A stretch of DNA of 64,000 nucleotides from DASXUX01 sp036504595. GTDB lineage: Bacteria > Planctomycetota > SZUA-567 > H5-PLA8. The translations under genes were made by a program, and so were the position numbers. Shown here piece after piece: positions 8,102 through 16,900 of this stretch. The DNA lies in assembly GCA_036504595.1 (NCBI GenBank), contig DASXUX010000069.1, positions 62,001-126,000 of the forward strand, read 5' to 3'. Position 1 is the stretch's first letter; the number at the start of each line of letters is the position of its first letter. The notes below the pieces were generated by a model. That model was not told where the DNA came from. It worked only from the letters and a program-made list of their open reading frames with translations, and did not search any database.

Positions 8102-9484
8102 TTAGCGCAAGCTGCGGCGGTCGCTGCGGATGGTCCAGAGCAGCGCGCATGAGAACACGACGGCCAGCCAGAATTCGGGAAGCCAGGCGAGGCCCCACCA
8201 GGGTTCGGGATGGCGGCGGTGCCAAATGCAAAGCTTTTCTCCTTCAACTGCGGTAACAGACCTATTGTCGGGTGAAAGATGCGCGAACCGCAGATGCTCA
8301 TTGCAAGGGGGCCAGAACTCAGCCAATTGTGCTCCTGTGTGCGAATCGTAAAGAGCTAACATGGACGAATCCTCGCCAAGATCCCAGACCTCCAGGCTCC
8401 GACAACCATCATGCGAGAGGGTCGGCCTACCGCAGCGCCTAGGTTTGTTCAGGGGCTCTCCAGTCTCGGTACTCCAGAGCGTGACGCCGGCTTCGCCAGC
8501 GGTCATAATGAGTCTACTGTCATCTGAGAAGGGAATGAGAAAGGACTCATAGGGTCTGGTTATCCTCAGCACCGTTTTGCCCGTCTGTGTGCTGAGCACC
8601 TGCGCATCGTCTCTGAATACAAGGACCACAAATCTGGCGCCCGGCGAAAGCCAAAAGTAAAGCAACTCCGAATGCCCCGACAAAGTTAGCTCTCCGACCT
8701 TTTCGAAACTCTTGGTATCCCAGAGTTTTATTTTCGGAGAGCCTTCGACGATCGTGGCAACGCGGTTTCCGCTGCGTTCCACCGCGGCGCGTATTCCGAG
8801 GTACTCATACGGAATGACGTCCTTAAGGGATTGAGCGTTCTTGGCTCGCATCTTCCCTGCTGTTTCCTCGGCCTGAAAGGCTAACAGCTTTTCATACGGC
8901 GTTCCCCAATCCCAACGACGCTCGAAATAGCAGGCGTAACGCTTTTCAAACGAAGATGCGTCCCAGATCTGCAGACAACCTTCTTCGGCGATTAAGAGCG
9001 AACCGTCCGCAGAGAAGAACAGCGGTGCTTCTGGGGAGGCATAGCATATTTGCCCACCCGAGGCAGACGCTGATCCCAGTTTTCTCCCGGTCTGGAGATC
9101 CCATTCTGTGATCGTGCGGTTTTCGCTCGCCGTTGCGACTCGTGTTCCATCGGGAGAAAGTGCTGCGAATCGAACAGCGGCATCCTCGATATCGAGGGTG
9201 GCCAGCGTTGCTCCGGTCCCCACGCTCCACACCTTAGCAGTCTTTTCCTGACTGCAGGTGATGATCTTGCTTCCGTCACGGGACAACCCACACGCTGTGA
9301 TCGCTTTACTGTGTCCTCTAAGCACGAGTGCGGGGCCCCACGCCTCCCACCTCCACCACAACCCGCCGGCGCTGCCGATCAACAACACGAAAATAATCAG
9401 CGTCCGTAGCGAGAAGCGCGGGCGCGGAAGCCAGCGGCGCTTGGGCGGGGTTGGGGCGGCCGGGGTTGGGGCTGCGTCATCCAT
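8102..9484 (-). CDS. Membrane-anchored WD40-repeat protein
   Basis: The ATG at 9484 gives 460 residues: a Pro-rich cytoplasmic start (MDDAAPTPAAPTPPKRRW), one membrane helix (about residues 27-48, preceded by RFSLRTL), a series of WD40 blades and a second hydrophobic segment near the C-terminus (LAWLPEFWLAVVFSCALLW). Blades are recognisable from GHSKAITACGLSRDGSKI, ATLDIEDAAVRFAALSPDGT, TITEWDLQTG, IKLWDTKSFEKVGEL and VTLWSTETGEP. The RFSLRTL membrane motif is frequent in Planctomycetota proteins. The frame is open for 56 codons upstream, but that part reads through palindromic repeats, so the internal ATG was chosen; the AGGA upstream is weakly spaced. It is probably a scaffold; no enzyme domain is seen. 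Confidence 0.8.
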   Translation of the reverse strand: MDDAAPTPAAPTPPKRRWLPRPRFSLRTLIIFVLLIGSAGGLWWRWEAWGPALVLRGHSKAITACGLSRDGSKIITCSQEKTAKVWSVGTGATLATLDIEDAAVRFAALSPDGTRVATASENRTITEWDLQTGRKLGSASASGGQICYASPEAPLFFSADGSLLIAEEGCLQIWDASSFEKRYACYFERRWDWGTPYEKLLAFQAEETAGKMRAKNAQSLKDVIPYEYLGIRAAVERSGNRVATIVEGSPKIKLWDTKSFEKVGELTLSGHSELLYFWLSPGARFVVLVFRDDAQVLSTQTGKTVLRITRPYESFLIPFSDDSRLIMTAGEAGVTLWSTETGEPLNKPRRCGRPTLSHDGCRSLEVWDLGEDSSMLALYDSHTGAQLAEFWPPCNEHLRFAHLSPDNRSVTAVEGEKLCIWHRRHPEPWWGLAWLPEFWLAVVFSCALLWTIRSDRRSLR

Positions 9485-9544
9485 CGATACGGTGTCCTGG
9501 ACGGCCCAAGCGTACCACGCTCGCGCGGTTTGGGAAATGCGACG

Positions 9545-9770
9545 GCGGTAATCATTCAGCCCCGAATGGGGCGAACTATAATAGCCCAGGGCGGAGCCGG
9601 CGGAGCCCTGGGTATTGGCGCGTCCCATCGGCAAAGCCCCAAAGGGGCGCACTTGCCTTTGTCGCTCGGCCTAGTTCGCCCCGTTGGGGCTTTTCTCCCG
9701 CGACGACGTCGCTACCCAGGGCTCCGCCCTGGCTTTTATAGATTGCCCCTTTGGGGCAAGGAACGGCTCG
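9545..9770. repeat. REP-type palindromic cluster (GCCCC-GGGGC, CCAGGGC-GCCCTGG)
   Basis: The 9485-10094 gap holds interleaved palindromes: CCCCGAATGGGG near 9560, CCCAGGGCGGAGCC paired with GGCGGAGCCCTGGG at 9588-9613, GCCCCAAAGGGGC near 9635, GCCCCGTTGGGGC near 9678, CCCAGGGCTCCGCCCTGG at 9716-9733 and GCCCCTTTGGGGC near 9745. This is a typical REP/BIME arrangement. No transposase (RAYT) gene is in the window. Plus-strand frames through it are low-complexity shadows. Confidence 0.8.
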
Positions 9771-10034
9771 GCCGTTCTGTGGTGCGCGACCCTGGCTATA
9801 CTTGTTCGTGCGCCCCGAGCGATGACGCGAGGCGGGCAGAGTTCTGAATAAATGGGGCTGGAAATCTGGATGCGTATACGGTATATATTTGGGCAGAGAT
9901 CGTCCCGAAACATATTGATCTCGGACCGGCGTGATTACGCTGGCGAGGGAAACCGGGCGATTTCGAATATCGCAGGACTGATCCACGGACAATTTAGAAA
10001 CTCTTAAACGCGACGGTAGCGTCACGTGCTTACG

Positions 10035-10098
10035 TGGCGTGACGGGTGACGCGTGACGGGTGACGGGTGACGCGTGACGCGTGGCGGGTGACGGGTGG
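10035..10098. repeat. Heptamer array ((C/G)GTGACG)
   Basis: About nine consecutive units of CGTGACG or GGTGACG run directly into the first possible start codon of the AraC-like gene. The preceding stretch, 9771-10034, has no coding signal. Confidence 0.85.
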
Positions 10099-11219
10099 AA
10101 TGGACTGCGATAAAAGTGGAGGGCAGGGACGTGGAAGAGCAAGTAGGCAGTGGGCAGCATGCAGTCGGCAGGAGCGACGGCACGGGGGCGGAGATCAGAA
10201 CCGCGACCGTGAGGGAGCGGCCGGACAGCGGCTTGACGGCGGAGGAACTGAAGGATCCGTGGAAGGCGATGTTCAGCGGCGGCGTGATGAAGATGTTCAA
10301 TGCGCGGAAGGCGCTGGCGGAGAAGGAACTCGGCGACGTGAATTCGATCGACGAGGGCGAGAGATACGCGAAGGAGTGCAAGAAGTTTGGAGAGGCGCAC
10401 GCGAATACGCTGCAGGACGCTCGCGACGAACGGCGCGAGCGCGCTCAGGCGGTGGAGCGCGTGCCGCTGTGGCAGCAGCTTTCGGGGCTGTATCCGGACC
10501 ACGAGCCGAAGATGAGTCCGCGCGAGCGGCTCGGCGCAATGCTGCTGCTCGTGAAGAATGCGGAGCGGCTGCTGAGGTACGAGATCAAATATTCGGGCGA
10601 ACATAAGAGCGAGATCGATGCGGCGGAAGTGCGAACGTATTTGTGGGATCCGCTGCGGACGGTTTGTTTTCACCTGGGGATTTCGCAGCGGCGGCTGACG
10701 AGCTATTGCAAAGAACTGACGGGGATGTCGGCGATTGAGATGGTGGATCGTCTGAAAGCTGAGGGGGTGAGAGGGAAGATCAAGGAGGAGTTGAGGAAGT
10801 TCATTTCCACCGCAGAGACGCAGAGGCGCGGAGAACGGCAGGGCGAAAATTCCCCCTCACCCCTAACCCCTCTCCCTCGCGGGGGAGAGGGGGACCGGAG
10901 CGACGGGCGAGACGCCCGCGGTACGGACGAAGCGGACGATATTTTTGCGGCGCTGAAGGCATCGCGGCGGGACGGGCGGTGGCATCGGACATCGTGGGCG
11001 ATGGGGATGGGGTTTTCCTCTTATCAGAGATTTTTCAGGGCGTGTTTGTTGTGCTTTGGAAAGACGCCGCATGAGGTGGAGATGGAACTGATCGAAGAAA
11101 TCTTGAGCGAAGGAGAGCGGGAGACGGGTACGACGACGGGGACGGCGGTGGCGGTGAGGAAAGGCGAGGGTGACGGGCAGCAAGAAGAAAAGCGCGAGGC
11201 GGGAGTTTCGGTGACGTAG
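10095..11219 (+). CDS. AraC-type DNA-binding protein interrupted by repeat DNA
   Basis: An ORF of 374 residues. The central part resembles the first HTH of AraC regulators (LGISQRRLTSYCKELTGMSA, about residues 195-215), and a later part resembles the second HTH (GMGFSSYQRFFRACLLCFGK, about 303-322). Between them, residues 237-275 are encoded by intergenic-type repeats (bases 10801-10925) that keep the frame. The N-terminal 45 residues also read through repeats (QVGSGQHAVGRSDG, EIRTATVRERP), so the true start may lie further in, before DPWKAMFSGGVMKMF. No sensory domain is recognised in residues 50-180, which are helical and charged. It may be a working regulator with a loop insertion, or one disabled by it; normal AraC HTHs are joined by a single helix. 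The C-terminal tail is low complexity. Confidence 0.6.
   Translation: MEWTAIKVEGRDVEEQVGSGQHAVGRSDGTGAEIRTATVRERPDSGLTAEELKDPWKAMFSGGVMKMFNARKALAEKELGDVNSIDEGERYAKECKKFGEAHANTLQDARDERRERAQAVERVPLWQQLSGLYPDHEPKMSPRERLGAMLLLVKNAERLLRYEIKYSGEHKSEIDAAEVRTYLWDPLRTVCFHLGISQRRLTSYCKELTGMSAIEMVDRLKAEGVRGKIKEELRKFISTAETQRRGERQGENSPSPLTPLPRGGEGDRSDGRDARGTDEADDIFAALKASRRDGRWHRTSWAMGMGFSSYQRFFRACLLCFGKTPHEVEMELIEEILSEGERETGTTTGTAVAVRKGEGDGQQEEKREAGVSVT
10801..10925. repeat. Mosaic of three repeat families inside the AraC-like gene
   Basis: Three different intergenic-type elements lie end to end. The first is a CCGCAGAGACGCAGAGG run near 10808-10830. The second is a CCCCTCTCCC/GGGAGAGGGG hairpin at 10867-10892, preceded by CCCTCACCCCTAA. 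The third is a GGCGAGACGCCCGCGG palindrome near 10905-10921. The first two families recur elsewhere in the window, outside genes. Confidence 0.75.
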
Positions 11220-11366
11220 CGCGCGCGAGTTGGGCTGGTTTGGTGTTTCGGGCTGGGGTTGGTGAGACTGGCGGGGGTGGGGTGTTGGGTCACGGCAAAA
11301 ATCGGGGCGCGAAACAGGAGAGTTCGCGGGGGCGCGAACGAGATTTGGTGGTGCAAGGCGGGGCGG

Positions 11367-11421
11367 CATCGGTCTGGAACGGTCCGCAAACGGAAAAAGC
11401 GCGGACCGTTCCAGACCGATG
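11367..11421. repeat. Perfect 21-bp inverted repeat with 13-base loop
   Basis: The arm 11367-11387 (starting CATCGGTCTGGAACGG) is exactly complementary to 11401-11421, around a loop AAACGGAAAAAGC. The 380-base gap 11220-11602 contains no convincing gene. The structure could be a MITE-like element or a strong transcription terminator for the upstream gene, though no T-run follows the right arm. Confidence 0.8.
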
Positions 11422-11602
11422 GCACCCTCGAAGAGCGCAAGGCGAGGTCGGGCGGGCAAGGAGGGATGTGCACACAGGTGCAGGATTAGACAACGAGCAG
11501 GCGCGAACACAGCCGTGGCACGATCGAGTTGAAAGGCTTTAGCCGCAGAATCGCTTTCCTGGACAGCGTGCGGGTGGCATATTAGAGTCTGCGCGAACAA
11601 AA

Positions 11603-11860
11603 ATGGGGAGGCTTGCAGTGGCCGACGAAGGAATTGGGTACGTGCTCCAGGTGTTTTCCGGCCGAGGTTTGCCGCCGGACCGTACGGATTTTGAAGATAA
11701 GGCGAAAGCGGAGAAGGCGTTCAACGATGCCAAGAACGCGGCGATACTTTGGCAGTCTCGGCCGCCGACGTTGGGCCTCGGCTGGATTAAGCTAAAGGAG
11801 AAGGAAGCGACAACGGCAGCGCCGGCGGCCCCCGCCACCGAAAAGAAAGCGCAGCCCTGA
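11603..11860 (+). CDS. Small hypothetical protein
   Basis: An 85-residue ORF that precedes the DapA-like gene by 43 bases on the same strand. The start is MGRLAVADEGIGYVLQVFSG; the middle is amphipathic and charged (DFEDKAKAEKAFNDAKNAAI); the end is Ala/Pro/Lys-rich (TTAAPAAPATEKKAQP). No family is recognised. A GGAG-like site is weak at the ATG, and the GTG inside (residue 6) is an alternative start. Amino-acid composition looks protein-like rather than random, so it is kept at moderate confidence. Confidence 0.45.
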   Translation: MGRLAVADEGIGYVLQVFSGRGLPPDRTDFEDKAKAEKAFNDAKNAAILWQSRPPTLGLGWIKLKEKEATTAAPAAPATEKKAQP

Positions 11861-11890
11861 ACTCTGACCCCTGGACCCTGAACCCTGAAA
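11856..11890. repeat. Heptamer-type array (CCCTGAA)
   Basis: Units ACTCTGA, CCCCTGG, ACCCTGA and ACCCTGA lie between the small ORF and the DapA-like gene. They resemble the CCCTGAA array at 28.26 kb. Confidence 0.6.
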
Positions 11891-11903
11891 TTGGAGAAGC
11901 ATC

Positions 11904-12968
11904 ATGCCGGCAGCATTTCGACCTGAGGGAGCTTGGACCGCGTTAGTCACACCCTTCGACAGCAAGGGCAAAGTGGACTCCGTGGCGCTCAAGCGTCTCG
12001 TCGAATTCCAGATCGCTCAAGGCATCACCGGCGTGCTGCCCGTTGGCACGACGGGCGAATCGCCGACGCTTTCGTGGGACGAGCACAACCAGGTGATCGA
12101 AGAGACGATCGCGTTCGTAAAGGAGCGCGTGCCCGTGCTGGCCGGCACCGGTTCGAACAGCACTGAGGAAGCGATTGACGCGACGCGCCACGCGCGCGCG
12201 GCGGGAGCCAGCGCGGTGCTGCTCGTGGACTGCTACTACAACGGACCGTCGAGCCTGGAATTGCGCACCGAATATTACGAGCAGGTGGCCGAATGGGTGC
12301 CGGACATTCCCATCATTCCATATGTGATTCCCGGACGCACCGGAACGGCTTTGGGCGCGGAGGACTTGGCGATTCTGCACCGCAACCAGCCGAAGCGCTT
12401 CCCGGCGGTCAAGCAGGCGACTGGCGATCTGGCTCGGATGCGGCAGGACCGGGCGCTCGCCGGATCGGGCCTGGCGATCATGTCCGGCGACGACGATCTG
12501 ACGCTGACGATGATGGAAGACGCTCAGATCAGCGCGGCGGGCGTCATTTCGGTGATGACGAACATCGTGCCGGGCGCGGTCGCCAAGATGGTGGCCGCAT
12601 CGCGTTCGGGCGACAAAGCCACGGCGAAGGATTTGAATGCCAAGCTTGAGCCGCTCTTCAAACTGGTCGTCTGCAAAGTCCCGGGTTCGCGCAAGCTGCC
12701 CAACGGCCAGACCGTGAACACGGAGGACAAGTTCCGCAATCCAGTTCCCGTCAAAACGATGATGGCGGGCCTGGGAATGCCGGTCGGACTTTGCCGCAGG
12801 CCGCTGGGTAAGATGACGCGCGCGGGCGTGGAGCGCTGCCGGGAAGCGTTGGCCAAAGTCCAGGCGACCGCGCCGGAGTTGCTCGCGCCGATCGCGCAGG
12901 CGTTCGGCGTAAACATTGCCGCTCGGTTGAAAGACGCCGCGGTGTGGGCGGCTTTGGGGCGCGAGTAA
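11904..12968 (+). CDS. Dihydrodipicolinate synthase / N-acetylneuraminate lyase family protein
   Basis: A protein of 354 residues with a class-I aldolase TIM barrel. Residues 48-53 are GTTGES (pyruvate carboxylate binding). Tyr140 lies in IPYVIPGRTG and the Schiff-base Lys170 in FPAVKQATGD, so all catalytic positions are intact. The family norm is about 290-300 residues; the extra 50 are at the C-terminus, beginning near KLPNGQTVNTEDKF. A GGAG site sits 7 bases before the ATG. No other lysine-pathway gene is close, so it may be DapA proper or one of the many sugar-acid aldolases of this family. The context does not decide. Confidence 0.88.
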   Translation: MPAAFRPEGAWTALVTPFDSKGKVDSVALKRLVEFQIAQGITGVLPVGTTGESPTLSWDEHNQVIEETIAFVKERVPVLAGTGSNSTEEAIDATRHARAAGASAVLLVDCYYNGPSSLELRTEYYEQVAEWVPDIPIIPYVIPGRTGTALGAEDLAILHRNQPKRFPAVKQATGDLARMRQDRALAGSGLAIMSGDDDLTLTMMEDAQISAAGVISVMTNIVPGAVAKMVAASRSGDKATAKDLNAKLEPLFKLVVCKVPGSRKLPNGQTVNTEDKFRNPVPVKTMMAGLGMPVGLCRRPLGKMTRAGVERCREALAKVQATAPELLAPIAQAFGVNIAARLKDAAVWAALGRE

Positions 12969-13003
12969 CGGCAGTAGGCAGTGGCAGTAAGCAGTAGGCA
13001 GAG
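12969..13003. repeat. Heptamer-type array (GGCAGTA)
   Basis: Imperfect units GGCAGTA, GGCAGTG, GCAGTAA and GCAGTAGGC fill the space directly after the DapA-like stop. The same motif recurs at 20.0 kb and inside the AraC-like gene (10.14 kb). Confidence 0.65.
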
Positions 13004-13039
13004 TAACGGCGCGGGATGGCAACCGAAGAGAGGACTGTG

Positions 13040-13894
13040 ATGCGAAGGCTGCTGGCTTGCGCGGTCGTTCTGCTTCTGAGCGCGGCAGGATTCGGCAGCG
13101 AATCGCCGGTACTCATCAACGATTCAGAAATAAGTGCGAAGATTCTGAAGACCGCGGAGAGCCTTGTCGCCGATGGCAAGGTCGTGAAGGTCAAGGATCT
13201 GATTGCGCAGCTCTCGCGGCGGGAGCAGCAGTGCATCGAGCTCACGCCGGCATCCGACGAAAAACTGACCTCAACGCAAGTGTACTCCCGAGCGCGGCAG
13301 AGCGTTCTCGTCGTGGCGGGACTGTACAAGTGCGACAAGTGCACGCACTGGCACGTGTCTACGGCGTCCGGTTTTGTGATCAGTTCCTCCGGCATCGCGG
13401 TCACCAACTACCACGTGATCAATTCGCCGAAGAACGAGACGCTGGTCGCGCTGACACCGGACGGCAAGGTGCTGCAAGTAAAGGAGGTTCTAGCCGCCAG
13501 CGCCGCGGACGATCTGGCGGTCATTCAACTCGACGGCCAGGGCTTGCGCCCGCTGCCGCTGAAAGTCGATGCTCCGGTGGGGTCGAAGATCTCGCTGGTG
13601 AGCCATCCCGACGGGCACTTCTACACGCTCAGCGAAGGGATTATCTCGCGGTACTGCGTGTACAAACACAACAAGCAGGATGCGCCGTGCATGGTGATCA
13701 CGGCGGAGTTCGCGAAGGGGTCGAGCGGCGCGCCGATCATCGATGAGTGCGGCAACGCGGTAGGGCTTGTGGCCAGCACGCACTGCATTTATTACGATAC
13801 GGCGGACGCCAACGCGCCAAAGAATCTGCAGATGGTTTTGCGGCAGTGTATTCCAACGTCGAGTTTATTGAGGCTGGTTAAGAGCAAGGAATAA
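13040..13894 (+). CDS. Exported trypsin-like serine protease (HtrA-type, no PDZ)
   Basis: From the ATG at 13040 (AGAGAGGA just upstream) the protein has 284 residues with a signal peptide (MRRLLACAVVLLLSAAGFGS). The catalytic triad is visible: His in TNYHVI (about residue 125), Asp in ADDLAVIQL (about 157) and Ser in KGSSGAPI (about 229). A CxxC pair (KCDKCTHWH) lies before the His loop, and further Cys residues suggest disulfides or metal. There is no PDZ domain after the protease, which ends shortly after the last strand, unlike DegP/DegS. An upstream ATG at 13016 gives eight extra residues but a worse ribosome site. It should cut misfolded or signalling proteins in the periplasm; the substrate is unknown. 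Confidence 0.85.
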   Translation: MRRLLACAVVLLLSAAGFGSESPVLINDSEISAKILKTAESLVADGKVVKVKDLIAQLSRREQQCIELTPASDEKLTSTQVYSRARQSVLVVAGLYKCDKCTHWHVSTASGFVISSSGIAVTNYHVINSPKNETLVALTPDGKVLQVKEVLAASAADDLAVIQLDGQGLRPLPLKVDAPVGSKISLVSHPDGHFYTLSEGIISRYCVYKHNKQDAPCMVITAEFAKGSSGAPIIDECGNAVGLVASTHCIYYDTADANAPKNLQMVLRQCIPTSSLLRLVKSKE

Positions 13895-13954
13895 GCAACC
13901 CCAGCAGCGCAATTCTCGGAGCGACGATGCGCGGACATGCTGAGCGCTTTGCCG

Positions 13955-13979
13955 CGGCTATAGCCGGGCGAGGAGCCCG
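13955..13979. terminator. Hairpins between convergent genes
   Basis: A perfect palindrome CGGCTATAGCCG (13955-13966) runs into CGGGC-GAGGA-GCCCG (13965-13979). They lie between the protease stop and the stop of the minus-strand propeller gene, a likely place for a shared terminator. No T-tract is seen, so the role is inferred. Confidence 0.45.
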
Positions 13980-13983
13980 CACT

Positions 13984-16900
13984 TCACTTGCAGTCGAACA
14001 CGGCCACCACGGAATCGGCGCTGCTGACATACAGGCGTTCGCCATCCACCCCCAGCGCCACCGGCGCGGCGCTCAAGCCGCTGGACCAGAGCACCTTGCC
14101 GCTCTCGCCGTCGAGAAGAGACAGCGTATAGCGGCTGTCTTCGCGCATGCACACGGCGAGTGCCGGCTTGGCGCCAGAGACAACGGCGGCCGGCAGAGCC
14201 ATCTCACCAGCCAACTGCGCCGTCCAAGCGATCTTTCCGCCGTCTGCCGCGTGCGCCTGAATCTTGCCGCCCTTCAGTCCGACGACGAACGCGCTTGGAA
14301 CCGCGGCCACGCCAAAGGGCGCTTCGGCGCCCAGCTCCTGGCGCCATTTTTCTTTGCCGGTGCCAGATTCGAAAGCGACCAGCGTGCCTTTCGCGTTGGC
14401 GACGGCGACCACATTCTTGGCGATGCAGGCCGGCGGCCCGCTGATTTCGCCGTCGATCTTGCCCTGCCATTTGCGGGCGCACGTTGCAACCGTGACGGCT
14501 TGCAGAACGCCGGCGGACCGCGGCAGGAACGCCGTGTCGCCGTCAAAAGCGATGCCCAGCGGCGGCGGGGTGTCGGTCAACTTGAATGCGCGGTGAGCTT
14601 GCTCAGTGTCGCAACGGAACACTTCGAATCCGCCGGTCGTGGCCAGGCCGACCAATTTGGCCGGCGGTTGAGCGGACTCAAAGGAAATCAGAGCGCTGAG
14701 CGGAAGACCCGTGGTCCGCATGGTTTGAACAGCACCTTCGCGGTTGATGCTGAAGACAGATTTGTCGCCGGCGCGCGTGCAGAAGCCCTGGCCATCGGAG
14801 TATGCGGGCGCGAGGTACTGGGCTGCTTCGGCCTTCCCGCTGAACGCTGGGAGCTTGATCCGATTGAGGCTTTTCAGGTCGATGCTGCTGAAGCAGACTT
14901 CTTCGTTACTGGCCAGCAGCACCGTGTCACCCTTCGCAGCAAGGCCGGCGCTGGCGGGGAACGGCAGTTGCCGCAGCGCAACGGGCTTGCGTTCGAGACA
15001 CAGCGAAAGGGACTCGTCGCGCACGTTACAGCGCAGCACCTGCTCTGGCTTGAAGCCTTCTTTTGTCGCCACCAGGTCCACGAGACCGGTTGCGGGCAGG
15101 TCCAGCGTCAACGGCGCCGGACCGCAGACGCGGCCGTTAAGCATCAGCACGGCGCCTTCAGGCTGAGTGCAGACCTTGGTTTTCAACGTGGCCGTCATCG
15201 CCGCTTTGGACAGCGGGAACTTCTCGACGACTTCGAGAATTTTCTTTCGCGCTTCCGCAGCCTGCGCATCGGGAAGAGCCGCTGCGGCTTTCAGCGCCGC
15301 CGCAACCTGATTTTCCGTCTCGGGATCGCGCAGCATATCGACGGCTCGAAGAGTAAGGTTGCGCGGCGCGCGGCTGGCGAGGAACTTGGGCAGGCTTTCG
15401 CGGGCCTCGGCGGTCTTGCCGGCGGTGACCAGGGCCTGGATGCGGTCGAATTCCGTTTGAGCGTTATTGATCTGCGTCCCCAGTTCCGCCAACATCTTCT
15501 CAGCGTCTTCGGCAACGCTGGACTTCGGATAGCACTGCTTCACTTTTTCAAGCGAAGCCTTGGCGGCATCCGAATCGGCGCCTTCGCGGTAAACCTGCGC
15601 CCGTTTGGCTGCGGCGAGCGCCTCGGCTTTTGCGCTGCGCAAACGGCACAGTCCGTCGCGAATACGCGCCGCGGCTGCTTCAGGCGGGGTCTGCGCGAGC
15701 AGATCCTCGTAGGTTTTGAGGACGCTGTCTCCAGCACCGCTTTTCTCGGCAGCTTCAGCTTCAGCGATACGGCCGTCGAACTGGTTGATACGCTGGCGGT
15801 CGCGGTGTGCTCTGACCTTCAGCTTGGCTTCGGCGCGATACTTGGCGAGGTCCTGATTGAGGAGCTCGATTTCGAGCAGGGGTTCAAGCGCTGCGACGTT
15901 CTTCTCGATCTCATCGGCGTTTCCCGCTCGGAATGCATCGTCCAGCGTAGTGATTGCCGTCTTCAGTTCCGCTTCGACGTCTTTCTGGCGCTGATCGAAC
16001 AGGGAGTTGGCCTGTTTCTGCACCTCGGAGTCGAAGGTGCGGAATTCTCTCAGGATCTGCAATCCCTCGCGATAGTGCTTGTCCACAATGTACTGTTGCG
16101 CCTGCATGGCCAGTTCTTCGAGCTGCTTGCGGCTGACGGACGGATCGTCGTGCCGCGCACTATTACGGAGATAGAACCACCAGATGCCGGCGCCGGCTCC
16201 GGCGAGCACCACCAGGCAAACCACCACCAGGGGCCAGGAGGACTGCTCTTTCTTTAGGATCAACCCCGGCTGGCTGCGGCGGATCACTTCAGAGCGCACT
16301 TTCGGGTCGGCCTTGACGTAGGCGCTGGACGTCGGCGCTGTGGGTTTGCGCGCCTTGGAAATTTCGACGAGCAGGCTGCGCCCGCGGTTCTTCTGATCGG
16401 CGTCGCCAAACTCGCTAAGGAATTCGGCCAGGCGCTGGGCTTCGTCGAAACGATTCAGCGCCAGATGCGCGTGCACGGCTTTTTCGTACGTGCTCAGCGC
16501 CGCCGGCTCGACCAATCCCGCGTCCCACAATTCCAGCAGCATGCGGTTGGTGGTAAAGCGGCCGAGGCACCCCTTCTGAACCATAGCTTCGATCGTGCGC
16601 TGCGTCTTGACCAGCCGCAGCAAAATCATGCCTTCAGCCGAAACGCCTTCTCCACCCTGCAAAATGGAGTCTCCGGCCGCTCCGGTCTGAAACAGCATCG
16701 ACTGACGCGGAATGCGCTGCTCGATAATCTTCCATTCTTCCGCGCGGCGCGTGGCCTCATCGAGGAGCTGGGCGAGATTCAGGTTCAGCCGCACCAACCC
16801 GCCGGCGGGAGCGAGCCGGGCATCGAGCCCCGCGTTTTCAAGGAAATCGAATTCGCCGCTTCGCAAGGTGAAGAGTTCGCACACCTCCTCTTCCACCTGA

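Noticed and set aside
9530..9847. Short ORFs at 9.5-9.85 kb
   Set aside because: They read through REP-type palindromes and change frame arbitrarily between them.
10035..10098. Origin iterons
   Set aside because: The units are 7 bases, show no DnaA-box or Rep-like neighbour, and match the heptamer arrays found all over the window.
13927..16257. 776-residue plus-strand ORF
   Set aside because: It is a shadow of the DUF4388/propeller gene, rich in Arg/Gly/Ala without motifs.
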